Shown: positions 10,008 to 21,609 of the stretch, in pieces
Layout: each line of letters starts with the position of its first letter
Numbering within the stretch: the stretch's first letter is position 1
Source: Trichosphaerium sp. ATCC 40318
Lineage: Eukaryota; Discosea; Flabellinia; Trichosidae
Assembly: GCA_038496445.1 (NCBI GenBank)
Contig: JALMLS010000268.1
Coordinates: 1-64,000, forward strand
DNA length: 64,000 nucleotides
Direction of reading: 5' to 3'
Notes under the pieces: model-generated
Database searches by the model: none
Told to the model about the DNA's origin: nothing
The model's input: only the letters and a program-made list of their open reading frames with translations
Position numbers and translations under genes: made by a program

Positions 10008-12243
10008 TTATTGAGATGGGATTGCACAAACATTTTCAACTTTCTCGATAAACTTGATGTTCATAGTTTCGAGTTCATCCAAAATTGGATTGTACAATTC
10101 AGGAATTGTTGGGATTTGTAATCCAGTGAGCTTGATTTTACCTTCCAAAACAAGACGGACAGTAATAGCAACAGGCAAAGAAACCTAAAAAGGCAAAACT
10201 AATAAATATTTGGAAACAACGAAAACTAAGACATACAGTTCTGCTCATTGATGAGTCACCGTTCTTAATACCAAAGTCAATCAATTTGGAGGTAATGGTC
10301 TAAATTACAATTAACACTTGTGACAGCTGGTTCAAAACGTACATGGCGCTCGTTCTTTTCTGGATAATCAGCAGTGAAGGTATGCTTCATCAACAACATG
10401 TCACGTTCACCTTTGACAAATGTTAACAAATCACTGCTATTGGAATGACTGTACCTTCAGCATATCTCATTTTATCAATCATAATGTGACACAAAGCGTC
10501 CAAAATGGTGTCAATACCAGCAGGTATCTAAAGAAAAAGTAAGATCTTTGAAAAATCGAAGGTTCAGCAATCAAAGCTCCTCACCTTTTCGTCTTCGTAC
10601 AAACCCAACCATGTCATGGCATCCTTGATGCTCTTTTCAGTTTCCTATAAATCACTAAATACAACATTCTACTAATAATACAAATAATGATACGTACAGC
10701 ATCCTTTGGTTTTACGGTACTACCAGATACAAGTTTTGTAGTAAGTTTATTGTATGTGGTACCAGACAAATCAGTCTTATCCAAAGAGAGGTACCCTTTT
10801 ATGGTTTGTTAGTTTACAAATCAACAGTATGGAATGGTCTACTCTATCTTCGAGTTTCGAATTTACCTCCAACTACTATCTCGTGGCAAGTCAAGGTGTT
10901 ACTTGAAGAGAAAACCTCAACAATACAACACACAGGCCAGAGAACTCTCGCGGAGGATACAAACAAAGATTTTCGATTACAAAGTAAAACGTCGCAAAAT
11001 CACGTGACAAAACTGTAAAACTTACCGATATCAGCGAACCTCTTCACAACAGCGCACCACCCTATTGAATAAATCAATGGAGAGAAATATAAGAAGAATA
11101 GTACCTTTGTTACGGTAAGTACCACGAATCATGGTCTTGCAGTCTTTAAGGCCGTAGATGTCTATGTATTTAGTGCTGTCGCGGTTAGGGTATACCTCGT
11201 ATTCACCCATATCACCGACGGATTCAACAGAGTAGCTATCAAACAAGTCTCCACCTCCAATAGTACATTTCTTACCATCTCTATTTCAGAATTAACATAG
11301 ATTGATTGGTGTCGTTCGTACTTGAGGAAAGTAGCAGAGTTTCGGCTCGCCAAAAGTACACCGCGAGGTGCCCAAGAAAATTTGTATCCGAAAGGGTTGT
11401 TGTTGTCTTCTGGAGCTGGGAGACCGCCGCAGTAGCTGGTAAAGCCAGTAATCTTACCGCCCTCCTTTGTCACAGAGTTGATGACGCGCATGGCACTAGA
11501 AGAGTGAGACGCGAAATAGGCGCATAAATTATAAAACGCAAAAAGATGTCAAAAACTCAGTGGGATTTTATAATCATAAGTCATTGGAAACCTGTGTTAT
11601 TCTATCATCGCATTTTAGGGAAATTTGTGGAAAATACAGCTATAATGCGAATTTTCAAGCGAATATAACGTTATACTATAGTGCGGCTATGACGAACCTC
11701 ATGTGATCGGTACCAGGGTCTACGCCACATTCGTTAAGGAGAATAATGCCAGCATCTTTAGCTTGTTGTTCGAGCTCTTTCATAGCATCTGACACGTATG
11801 AAGTGGTGAAAAAATTGATTCTAAAAGAAGTTAGTACATATTAAAGTAGGAAAAAAGTTGTGACACGCGTCTAGCAGTTTTGTAGTTTGCGAACGCCAAT
11901 AACGTAGAAACGTACTTGAATTCAATGGCGACTTTAGCGACAGCGACATGGTGGATGTATGGCAATAAGGAGACAATAGCAGAAAATTTTGTCTAGGCAG
12001 TGTTAAACGTGATAACATTGCGCAGAAAGGTACCTCAGCTAGCAATTTAGCGAGTTTTTCCAAACCGTCTTTCTCTACGTCGATTTGTACTGCTTTAGTG
12101 TTCTTAATGCCTGCGATTAGTTTTTGAGCTTTTTCTAAGCCTCTAGAACCAACATAGACGCTATAGTCATTGTCGGACATATATTGTACGATTGGCTTTG
12201 TGACATAGCCAGCACCAAGAATGAGAACGTTTCCTTTGGACAT
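10008..12243 (-). CDS. Saccharopine dehydrogenase (LYS9/AASS C-terminal type)
   Basis: The ATG at 12243 opens a Rossmann fold: NVLILGAGYVTKPIVQYM, then VYVGSRGLEKAQKLIAG and a later VDVVVSLLPYIHHVAVAKVA, which is the saccharopine dehydrogenase nucleotide-binding region. Next come HFVTTSYVSDAM, ILLNECGVDPGTDHM and SYCGGLPAPEDNNNPFGYKFSW, with the conserved substrate-binding block GLPAPE..NNPF.YKFSW. The C-terminal part carries YEVYPNRDS, the TMIRGTYR region and a LPVAIAVRLVLEGKIKLTG end, stopping at TAA 10008. About nine exons. The enzyme interconverts saccharopine with aminoadipate semialdehyde plus glutamate in lysine metabolism, probably cytosolic or mitochondrial. It lies head-to-head with the AlkB gene (168 bp apart). 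Confidence 0.9.
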
Positions 12244-12410
12244 CTTACTTCGTATTAAGAAAAAATGGTAACTGGAAGAGAAAGCGTTTGATTTATTTAT
12301 TAATTTTATTTGGAACGTTTATGACAACACGCCACTCTACGAATAGTATGTGCACTACGCTATTCTGTTAAATATCTCAGTAGTGCAGGGTGTTTTTATT
12401 GTTTTTTCGC

Positions 12411-13133
12411 ATGACAACTATACAACTCAAAAGCGGTTGCGTTATTACAAGTTACGAGCAGTTCTTAACACAAAAAGAAGCCACGGAGCTGTTTAACGTG
12501 CTAGAAAAAAAACCGAGTTGTACAATAGACTGGAGGCAAAAGAAGGTTCATGTTGGCGATCGAGAGGTGACTGAACCACGATTTACGGCTTTCTTGGGAG
12601 AACGAGATGGCTTAGACTACAAATACAGTGACACTGTAAATACATCGCAAAAGTGGCCTGCTGCGGTTGAAGAGGTGAAAGATAAGATAGAAAAGGTGAC
12701 TGACCAATGTTTTAATGTGGTGTTGCTTAATTGGTACCAAAACGGGTCTCATCACGTTGGATGGCATGCTGACGCTGAAGAGGATCTTGTAGAAGGTGCT
12801 GTTATAGCTTCCCTCTCGTTAGGTGCAACGCGTACGTTTCAGCTGCGACACCTTGATGACAGCCAAAAGGGCGCGTTAAAAACTCAAGCGCATACTAAAA
12901 GAAGGAAAGGTATTGCCTTGACGCCGCAAGAGACCGAAGTGCTGGATTACGCTCCTGGTGAAGATCCTGAAATGAATCGATCAATGCTTGTTTGTCACGG
13001 AGATTTGTTGATTATGGGTAATACTTTGCAGCGTTACTGGAGGCACCGTGTTCCTCGTGAAAAAGGTGATGTTGGTCCACGCATTTGTATGACTTTTAGG
13101 CTTGTCAAACAATCAAGTATAGATAGTAAGTAG
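12411..13133 (+). CDS. AlkB-family 2OG/Fe(II) dioxygenase (ALKBH2/3-like)
   Basis: A single uninterrupted frame of 240 residues from ATG 12411. Features: PRFTAFLGERDGLDYKYS (the PR-x-TA-x-YG substrate block), FNVVLLNWYQNG, GWHADAEEDL with the HxD iron ligands, VIASLSLGATRTFQLRH, the distal histidine in QRYWRHRVPRE, and the 2-oxoglutarate arginine in GPRICMTFR. This is the pattern of the DNA/RNA alkylation repair enzymes ALKBH2 and ALKBH3. An insertion with KRRKGIALTPQE sits between the sheet strands. It is one of the few intron-free genes here. Its stop codon is only 25 bp from the inner edge of the right inverted-repeat arm, so the 3' UTR probably lies in the repeat. Confidence 0.93.
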   Translation: MTTIQLKSGCVITSYEQFLTQKEATELFNVLEKKPSCTIDWRQKKVHVGDREVTEPRFTAFLGERDGLDYKYSDTVNTSQKWPAAVEEVKDKIEKVTDQCFNVVLLNWYQNGSHHVGWHADAEEDLVEGAVIASLSLGATRTFQLRHLDDSQKGALKTQAHTKRRKGIALTPQETEVLDYAPGEDPEMNRSMLVCHGDLLIMGNTLQRYWRHRVPREKGDVGPRICMTFRLVKQSSIDSK

Positions 13134-13349
13134 CGTAAATAAATTATTAAAGTGTGTAAAATCAGAATTTTCTTCCCGGCCGCGTTGTGGTTTACTGGTT
13201 TGAAGTACATGGGATTTAAATATATACATACCTTTTGGGGAGTTTTTTTTTTTTTTTGTTTTGTAGGTGTAAAGGTGGCAAGAGGGGTGTTGGTGTGCTT
13301 GTTGTGGTGGTGGTGGTGGGGAGGGGTAAAACGATTAAAAAAAAAAAAT

Positions 13350-13394
13350 GTGCCCGGAGCACATCCACGGCAAGGACATGCGATACCCCCGCTC
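13350..13394 (-). pseudogene. Truncated tRNA-Gly-like fragment, second copy
   Basis: Mirror copy of the fragment at 3997-4040, read on the minus strand, with the same anticodon-arm core (tgtccttgccgtggatg) and the same truncation points next to a homopolymer run. Confidence 0.7.
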
Positions 13395-13605
13395 GAAAAA
13401 TCACAGAAATCACAGAAATTTGAGTTTTTTTGAAAAAATGTAAAAAATATGGGGAGTGCTTCACACAAGTGTCACGCCATTACAAAATCATGCAACGCCA
13501 AATTAAAGGTTTGTGCATGTAGGCTATGGTCATGGGCACACTGTAGAGGCAAAATAATATTTGTAGCATGTTGTGTGTGGCATGTGCAATTGCAAAAAGT
13601 TGAGT

Positions 13606-13676
13606 TGCACCGGCCGGGATTTGAACCCGGGTCACATCCATGGCAAGGACATATGATACCCCTACACCACCGGCGC
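13606..13676 (-). tRNA. tRNA-Gly (GCC), second copy
   Basis: Identical 71-nt cloverleaf to the gene at 3714-3784, on the opposite strand within the right repeat arm. The anticodon loop is TTGCCAT, with intact A and B boxes and no intron. Confidence 0.92.
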
Positions 13677-14182
13677 TGTTATATATTTGTACATATTTCA
13701 CTTGTATCATCCTATAACGTCTGTATAGCGCAAATCAGCTTCTTTTTGGAACTTTTTTTCAGTTTTCGTCACTTTTGAAATTTTTCCATTTTTTCATTTC
13801 TTTTTATTTTTTTTGTACATCATTTGTGTAACAACCACCCCTTTGCCTTTTGTCATTATTCCACCCCCTTTTTTTTTTGAGACAAACACCTCAACGCAAT
13901 GTTTTTAAAGTACTTTTTTTTTTTTCTTGTTTTTTGTTTTTGAACCCCTCCCCCACATGCTCGCTCTACAACCAGTTTCAAAAAACAAATAAAAAAAGCA
14001 TGGTTGCCCACCACCTCTCTGACAACCAAGTGTGGTTTTTTGGAACACTTGATTGAACGAAAAAAAAAACAAACAACAAAACCAACCCCACCATCACCAC
14101 CTCCTCTGACACCACCACCAACGAGCTTGTTGTGCAAAACGATAAAAAAACGCCCTTGTAAAGACAAACTTTGCACAATGTT

Positions 14183-14322
14183 CCACACCCAAACAACACA
14201 GACAACGGCACAAGATTATGAGGAAAGCCAGCAAAAAACAACACAGTGCGCACCACACGTGGTTTGTAACACATGTCATAGTCTTGTGCCGTTAAACTAG
14301 CTGTGTTGGTTTGGTATGAGTG
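14183..14322. repeat. Imperfect palindrome next to the inverted repeat
   Basis: The left half (aacacagacaacggcacaag, then attatga, 14194-14221) pairs with tcatagtcttgtgccgttaa and ctgtgtt (14276-14307) in reverse complement, with weaker pairing extending outward over the caaac/gtttgg flanks. The loop is about 55 bp. This could be a small foldback or MITE-like element, or a transcript hairpin. No left-hand counterpart exists beside the repeat arm at 3245. Confidence 0.6.
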
Positions 14323-14374
14323 AGCCTTTCACCGTGACCTGTATTGACAACAATTGTAACGGCAAACCTCAACG

Positions 14375-15486
14375 ATGGCACCACACATACCACGAGTTGT
14401 AATATACGCTACGTTGATGGCGTGCGTATTTATTGGTTCCATTTCTTGCGATGGTAGGTAATATTTCCTCAGCACTAACTAATGTGCGCCGCGATAGTAT
14501 TCTACGAGAGCGATTGGGCATTAGACTTCCCTGAGGTAAATTCATCATGTAGCGCATTTGAGAATTGTTCCTCGTGTGTTAAAGCTAAGAACTGTGGATT
14601 CTGTAATGATAAGTACGCAATTGCGTTGGTAGAACAACTTTTCGAAATGTCAAATACGATTTCGCTTTCTTTGTCCTAATACGCGTTGATATTTACAAAT
14701 ATAACCATAGGTTATATTGCAACGCGCCTTGTATTAATTATTTACCAGATACGCTTTATCTAATTTATTTTAGGTTTTTATGCGTGCCAACTACTCCTGA
14801 CGGTAAACAACCATTGAACATGACGTGTGAAAGATGGATGGTAACAGAAAAAGAATGCACGGAAGGCACGTTTAGTTTAATAGTCTCGCACGCCCGCAAA
14901 ATAACTTGCAAGCGTTATACCAGTATTTAAGGGGCAGTACATATTTTTTTTTATTTCTGTCGCTTACAAATCAGTAAAGGTGTTTGTACTACCACTGCAG
15001 GATGTAAAGTATGCTCTCAAAGGCCTTATTGCGTATGGTGTGAAAAACAAAAGTTGTGCGCTTCTGGTGGTGTATTTGGACCTTACAAGAGTCATCCTAC
15101 GTGTAACGATTGGCGTTGGATGCGTTGTAGTGGATGTATGTTCGCCTAAAAGGCTTAAATACACTTCTTTTTGATATCGAGCAAAATGAGCATGATTTAA
15201 CCTTGTTTCTCTTAGTACATGGACCAGAGACACTTTACATCATTGGATCAATGCTTGCCATAGTACTCATAGCAATATGCGTAGCAATTTTCCTCATTAA
15301 ACGCCGGTATGATAATAATAAAAAATTCTTCAGAAAAAAAAAAACCAAACAAACCACTGACGTTTCTTAATTAGGAACAGACGACGTGCTATACGCACAA
15401 GAGAATTGACTATTGATGCCGACTTTAGTGCGACATTCAGTGGGACGGATGGTGGAGTACTAGCAACTACACCATTCATAAACTGA
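14375..15486 (+). CDS. Secretory single-pass protein with PSI (plexin-repeat) domains
   Basis: Five exons in one frame from ATG 14375 to TGA 15486. A signal peptide (ATLMACVFIGSISC) is followed by a first cysteine module (CSAFENCSSCVKAKNCGFCN, then FLCVPTTPDGKQPLNMTC) and a second (CKVCSQRPYCVWCEKQKLCA plus HPTCNDWRWMRC). Both follow the PSI pattern C-x(5-6)-C-x(2)-C-x(5-7)-C-x-W/F-C. A transmembrane helix (LYIIGSMLAIVLIAICVAIF) precedes the tail NRRRAIRTRELTIDADFSAT. The closest architecture I know is PTTG1IP/PBF of animals, which also joins PSI, TM and a short tail. One intron has a GC donor at 14866 (gcacgt). The last intron starts inside the membrane-proximal KRR codons. Confidence 0.7.
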
Positions 15487-15786
15487 CGGCGCAGCAAATA
15501 ATTTTAATCAAAAAAAAGAAGAAACCATTTTTCACCCTGCCTCTTCTTTTTAACCGTGACACTAATGAGACTAAACCAACCAAAGATTGTGTTACACAAC
15601 ACTTGTAAATTATAGAATAAAAGTCCTTTGACAGGAAAAAAGCTCAAGCTTCAAAAGACAAAACAAGACCAGCTCCGAATGTCAGTCTTGACATTTCTCA
15701 AACTTTTGAGCATCAAAAGCGATACAAAATAAAAGGTGGAAGTGTTAGGTATCTATTAGACTTAATTTTGTCACGGGTCGAATTTC

Positions 15787-18097
15787 ATGATGATATTTCG
15801 CGTACTCACACTCTGGTGTTGCGTCACTTCATCTCTATTTGCAATATTAGCGCGTACTCGTATGGCAAAAAACAAAAAAAAACAACTTCCCTGAACTAGG
15901 TTTCTAATGCGTATATAAAGCTAGTAATCAGTGTAATTCTAATAACCAAGACGGAGAAGTAATAGAGGTCCCTTTAAGGTACGAAAATGACTATCCACGT
16001 GATACCAAAAGGCAAAAACGTGATAATAAGACCTTGTTGTTTTTTACACTTATTTTTAAAGGGCGTTGGTATACTCGCCATCCACAATAGGATTGGATCC
16101 AGGTAGCCTCAAGGGTTTTTTATGTTAAACAGTCATTTTTGTTAACTTGATATCCTTTAGACGGCAACAAAGTAGATCTTTATAGTAACTACTTTGCACC
16201 TCTTCACGAAGTGCGCTTTGGCTGTTTTGTTAAATAACTACAAAGATTGAGCGTTAACTTCTTTTCTTAGCGAGATATAGAGCTTATTGCTGCTACTGGT
16301 GCTAATGCCGTATGGGCTACTTCTAACTGGGTCCCTGGAGGTGATCATTCAAGTTTTTTAAACACGCTAAAGAAGCACAATATTAAGCTTATAACAAGCT
16401 TTGCGTTCCCAAGTTTAGCAGTGATAGAAAAAGCAGATGTTAGTTTTCATTTTATCATTTTTATCACGTGATGTGAACCTGTTTTTTAGAATGTTGTAGA
16501 AACAAAGCTAATTTGTTTTATTACAGACGAGAGATTTGGTTAGGAAACAATTTAGAAAATTGTTAAAAGAGTTTGACGCTACTGATACACCACTTGAGAT
16601 GTACACAATAGAGGCTCCTCCTGCTAAAGGATTCTCTACCGATACCTTGTGTACGAAATTACAATTATAAGCTCTTTGTTTAGTGTAAAAATGACGCGAT
16701 TCTTCAAATTTTTACTTATCAATGTAGCGTCATATTACTCTTTGGCTCAAGATATGAAAACTGAGATTATTCATGCCAAACAAGACTATCCTTTGGGACT
16801 TGGGTTACCTTATGACCAGCAACAGATGCCTGATATGAAAATAGAGCACTACGATGACGTAAGTATCGAAACTACGTCCTATTTGTGTTATTAACTTTTG
16901 CTTTGGTTTTAGTTGCAGCATGATTTTTGGACAATTAACTTTTTTCATACGAATATTACAGCTCTAGAAGATTTCTATATAAGTGATAAACCTATTATGC
17001 TTACCGTTGGAGCAGATAATTGGAATGTTCAAACCGTACGAGACTCCAAAAAAGCAGTTGAAAAATCAACTAAAAAAACTTTGATAGCAAACAACAGATG
17101 ATGAGCAACAAACAATACTACTCAAACAAATGATGGATTCTCTTTGTGATGTATTAACTTATTGGAGTGATTTACCTACTGGTCAACGGTTTCTTCATGC
17201 GTTAGCATTTCATGAAGTAATTTACTTGAAACATTATCTAATATCCAGAAAATCTTCATTCATTATTTTTTTTTAGTTCTCAGATGAATGGTGGCGTGGT
17301 AAACTTGCGACAAATGGATATGATCCTGAAGGATGTCCAAATAATGATCCGTACGTGTTTTTTTGCTTCAAGTTTATAACACAAGCACTGAAAGTACTCT
17401 TACTTTTCCTTTTACGCTCTTGTTGTTATAACATTTTATTATTAATACTGTTGTTACAGATACGCACATACGTCATGTGGGGTACTTACTGATCTTAACA
17501 ATATAAGTGCGCACAATTATACAAAAGATTTGGCCGTATTGGAGTACATGGGCTTGTTTCAGATATGGTATGTACTTTTGCTGGATTACCTAAATTTAAA
17601 GTTGTGTTTTCTTAAAGTATTTTATAGGGATGAACCGTATCACTATTGTCAACAAGCCAAGGATTCTGCATTATTTATAGCATCCCTATGGAATTGCTCT
17701 CATGATCCAGGTCGTAATTTTACACTCAGGATACACAAAGTCTGTGCAGAAGGTGAGAACTTAATTCAATGTGTTTTCTATCTATTGACGTCTTTACCCC
17801 TCTTTCGCTTATTAATGTTTCAGGTTCACTATTCTTGGGCGTATACCCCATAGCGGGTATTTTCGGTATAATCTAGTTCTATTTCCTTTTTTTCTTCCTG
17901 AGGTTGACGTTTCTTACTTTTTTCTGATAGCATCTTTTTTGGTTCTTGTGCTACTGTCTATAATGCTTCCAAACCCATGTACACGCTATTCAATATAGTT
18001 TATGTATTTATTGTTTGTTATAGGGTGTTGTACAGGTGGACATGACTATTCATTACTGCCTCAAGTACTTAATCAAAATCAAGACGCTGTTAATTGA
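15787..18097 (+). CDS. Secreted glycosidase-like protein
   Basis: A signal peptide (MMIFRVLTLWCCVTSSLFAI) precedes a multi-exon protein. Recognisable pieces are ALVYSPSTIGLDP, RDIELIAATGANAVWATSNW and VPGGDHSSFLNTLKKHNIKL (a TIM-barrel strand/helix pattern as in GH2- or GH72-like enzymes), ILLKQMMDSLCDVLTYWSDL, FHEFSDEWWRGKLATNGYDP followed by EGCPNNDPYAHTSCG, and VLEYMGLFQIWDEPYHYCQQ. The DEWWR and EGCPNNDP..H.SCG blocks recall secreted glucan-active proteins of fungi and stramenopiles, but I cannot name the family with certainty. TGA is at 18097. A hydrophobic stretch at about 18270-18340 (YDVFIAVCLCLLVGFSLIC) could be a further exon giving a membrane anchor; no clean splice joins it. Confidence 0.55.
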
Positions 18098-18810
18098 TGC
18101 GTTTTGTTTTCTACTTCTCAAAAAAAAAAAAAATGTACAGCAAAGAAAAACAAAAATTGTTACACTTACGAGTTTGTTTTCTTGTTTTTACCTTTTTTTA
18201 TAAAGCGCACATATAAATATTGTACGCCATTATCTTTTGCCTGGAAAGTGACGGAGAATCAAATTGGCAAGCAAGAAATACGATGTTTTTATTGCTGTGT
18301 GTCTCTGTCTATTGGTCGGATTTTCTCTGATCTGTTGACACGCTATACATTACGGTTGTAATTATATATTCCGTTAGTTTCGGGAGCATGTGAGTTTCAC
18401 GTTTTTCATTTATGATTTTGAGAAGAAAATCAGTTCCTGTCGCGCAAATAGTTTAGACACATAACCTTAACAATCCTAGTAAACCATATATATCAGCAAT
18501 AAGGTATTGAGTTATTTATTTTAAGAAAAGGTGTAGCTAATTCTCAATAAGCCCTTCAAGTTACCCATTGACGTACCAAAACAGTGTAGTTAAGTAGATT
18601 GAACAGCTGTATTAATAGCGAGTTGAAAAGGCTATATTGTGACGTTTCATAAGATTTTGTAAAATATCCTTTGTTGGAAAAATTGGCACGTTTGCCACGT
18701 GTGCGCAACAGTCAACACTTCTCAAACAAACATTGCGATGTCAGATACTGCACTACGGTGTTTAGTTGCTTCGTTTGGCACTGCTGTAAGAAGAAATCAT
18801 ACAGGCACCT
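18098..18810. other. Stretch without a confident gene
   Basis: AT-rich sequence with poly-A runs. The only coding-like signal is a frame near 18270-18340 encoding a short membrane helix (see the preceding gene). No tRNA, repeat or longer reading frame is supported. Confidence 0.4.
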
Positions 18811-19061
18811 ATGGTTGCCACTATCAACGCTGTGGTATCACAAAATAGCTCAAGAAGGTAAGCGCCTACTATTACCACGGCTTTTACTAACTCACTGGTT
18901 TTGAGAAAACCAAGAAACTGTTTAGATCATCTGTACAGTACTATTGCAAGCTAGCCACCACGCCATTAAAACGTACGCGCGCTCACAAACCATTAATCGT
19001 TCAACGAGGTCGTCACAAAGTCGGCCTCCAAAAAGTCACCAGTGCCTTACTAGCAAAATGA
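18811..19061 (+). CDS. Possible small basic protein, two exons
   Basis: ATG 18811 (MVATINAVVSQNSSR) joins over a gtaagc intron to an exon starting near 18928 that encodes RSSVQYYCKLATTPLKRTRA and HKPLIVQRGRHKVGLQKV, with TGA at 19061: 60 residues in all. The basic, arginine/lysine-rich second half resembles small mitochondrial ribosomal or matrix proteins, but I recognise no family. Several alternative splices are possible, so this is a weak call. A further frame downstream (19101-19313) overlaps the sulfatase start and is not called. Confidence 0.3.
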
Positions 19062-19288
19062 AAGCGTTTACTACTTGTTTATTGTTTATTCGTATCAACC
19101 ATGGTTTCATGCGTATTAACTTCCAAGTTAGCATACTTCATTCCTAATTTTGGTAATCTCTTGCTTAGAAGCAAGCCAGTTAACTTCTCTGGAAAAACAA
19201 AGGATCAAGTTCGTAACATCAGAGGATTTCGTGCAGCCGGAAGTCAAAAGAATTCAGATTATCAGGTACTAATTATTAATAGAACAAT

Positions 19289-21244
19289 ATGCACAACAGC
19301 TACCTGTTTATAATACTTTTAAGCGCCTCCATAGCGTTCGGCACGTTTTCGTCCAACCATAACCCTACTTTTGGAAGAGGAACTAAACCCCACATCGTTT
19401 ACCTCTTAGCAGATGTACACGTGATTTTTTTAACAATAACTAAGCGTTACGTAGGATTTGGGCTGGAACAACGTTGGTTGGAGAAACCCAGACATGATAA
19501 CGCCAGTTCTAGATGACATGAAGCACAATGGTATTGAACTAGACCGTCACTACACAGCGCTTGTAAGAATCTAATGGAGTGTTTTGGGTTTTAATTAACT
19601 TGAAAAGGTTTGTGGTCCTACGCGCTCTTCTTTGATGACTGGACGTGTCCCTATACATGTAAGAGAGGTAAATAATAACGTTGCTATACAAGATATTGGA
19701 CCAGAGCTAGAGATGACATTCTTATCCGAAAAAATGCAAGAAGCAGGCTATGAAACGCATTATTATGGTATCTCATTCTATTTTGTGAATTTACACTATT
19801 TTTTGAAAAGCTTTTCTAAAAATACTTTCACAGGCAAATGGCATCTTGGTATGGGTACACCCGAATATCTCCCAATAAATAGAGGATTTAATAAGTCATT
19901 GTTCTTTTTCTCTGGAGCAACAGACTATAACACCCAAGCACGTGATAACAGGGTTTGCGCTGGCGAATTATTTGTAGATCTATGGGAGGTACGTACCGTA
20001 GTTTTGAAGACTTTTTATGGATCACGTGATCACACAGAAATTACAAATGGGTAAAAACTTCTTAGGACGATAACTTTTCCACTAAAAATGGGACGTACAT
20101 GGGATTCACGTTCAACGACGCGGCTGTAGACGCAATTGAAAACCATGACGTTAACAAACCTATGTTCCTTTTCGTGAGCTTCCCTCACCCCCACTGTACG
20201 TAATTACTTATTTTCAAACGCGTTGTGTGCTTTTTCAGAAAATCTCCTTTTGTTAACTTCATGGAGTTCTTATTTTATGTAGCGCCACTGCAAGTCCCTC
20301 AAGAATATGTCGATCGCTATGCTGATAACTTGCCTGTGAATATAAACAGACAATTATATCAAGCTATGGTCACGTTTATGGATGAATCAATTGGTAATAT
20401 AACACAGGCGTTAAAAGACAAAGGAATGTACGATGATACTCTTATAGTCTTTTCTTCTGATAATGGAGGGTACGTTCGACTTTGTGTTACCCTTTCAACC
20501 CAACTCTTACATTCTTTTAGACCTACTCCATTCAGAGGTCTAGAAAGCTTTACTAACGGTGGAGCCAGTAACTTCCCTCTTAAAGGCGGTAAACAGTCAG
20601 ACTGGGAAGGTGGTATCCGTACCGTTGGCCTTGTTGGCGGTGGTATCATTCCAAACAAAATGCGTGGAACAGTGCAAAAGGGATACGTTCACGTGGCTGA
20701 TTGGTATTCAACATTTTGCTTTCTTGCTGGCGTAGACCCAGAAGATACAAGAGCTGCTCTTGTGGGATTACCACCGATAGACTCGAAGAACATGTGGGGT
20801 CTATTTTCAGGACAACAGAGGTTTTCCTACCGGATAGAAATTCCAATATCCTCCAACCCTACTTTCAGAGGCTGGTTAGAAGAACCAACAGGTTTTATCA
20901 ACTTTATACGTGGTCCCTACAAGTTCCTTGTGGGAGAGGGAATCCCATTCGCTGGCCATACTGGCCCAGTGTACCCTAACGCAACAGAAGTATACTTGAC
21001 TCAGACAATGGTGCAAGATTGTCCAAACGGTTGTTTATACAATATCTGGACTGACCCTGAGGAAAGGTTTGACTTGGCACCAACACGTCCATTTCTACTG
21101 CACCTTATGAAGTGGCGATCTCGAACACTTGAAGCTGGTGCTTTTAGAAGAACATATTTAGACCCAGCAGTAGAAGCATGCGATGCAGCAAGAGATAGAG
21201 GAGGATGGTGGGGACCTTTTGATTTGACTTCAACTGCACCTTGA
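19289..21244 (+). CDS. Arylsulfatase (ARSB-like), secreted/lysosomal
   Basis: ATG 19289 gives a signal peptide (LFIILLSASIAFG). The alkaline-phosphatase-fold sulfatase domain starts KPHIVYLLADDLGWNNVGW, with the metal-binding Asp pair split by an intron. The active-site motif is CGPTRSSLMTGR, fitting C-x-P-x-R, whose cysteine is converted to formylglycine. Further blocks are ETHYYGKWHLGMG, MFLFVSFPHPH, VFSSDNGG and ASNFPLKGGKQSDWEGGIRT, all as in arylsulfatase B. About seven short introns. The last exon runs from before 20560 to TGA at 21244. It probably removes sulfate from glycans in an acidic compartment or outside the cell. The residue after the catalytic Cys is Gly where Ser/Thr is more common. 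Confidence 0.92.
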
Positions 21245-21609
21245 GTATTGAAGAGCCTATGTATCAAAGTCACGTGACGCTTTTGTTTGTTTGTAGTAAT
21301 AAAACCAATGTTTGTTGTAGAAGGATCCATTTATTTTGGAAACAAGGTAAGAAGTACCTTGCGACAAACAATCACACAAGCCTTTTACATTAGTCTCAAG
21401 AGTTAGAGGTGTTAGCGAACGGTCCTGTTAACAATAGCAGTTTCGTCTATGTCAAAAAATCCTGTTTGTTAGCAAGAGCGTTTCACAAACTTTTTAACCT
21501 CTTTTGGCATTACCGTATGTACAATCTTTCAACTTTAGCACAAGCTAAAAATGTCAGTACCCGTTCTAATTAAGACAATAAATTGCTTTTTACTTTTTAC
21601 ATGTGGTTC
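21245..21609. other. Intergenic stretch
   Basis: Between the convergent sulfatase and MORN genes. It contains a CACGTG palindrome (tcacgtgacg near 21271) and AT-rich 3' flanks; no gene is seen. Confidence 0.5.

Larger units (their letters stand above)
13159..14150 (-). repeat. Right arm of the ~985-bp inverted repeat
   Basis: Reverse complement of 3245-4227, nearly identical, with differences confined mostly to lengths of A/T, GT and C runs. It contains the second tRNA-Gly gene and the second tRNA fragment at mirrored positions. The match stops abruptly at both ends: inside next to the AlkB stop codon and outside near gttgtgcaaaacgataaaaa. Confidence 0.9.

Noticed and set aside
19101-19313. 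70-residue frame overlapping the sulfatase start
   Set aside because: It ends inside the sulfatase signal-peptide codons, and no splice joins it in phase to the sulfatase; the sulfatase start at 19289 has a clear signal peptide.
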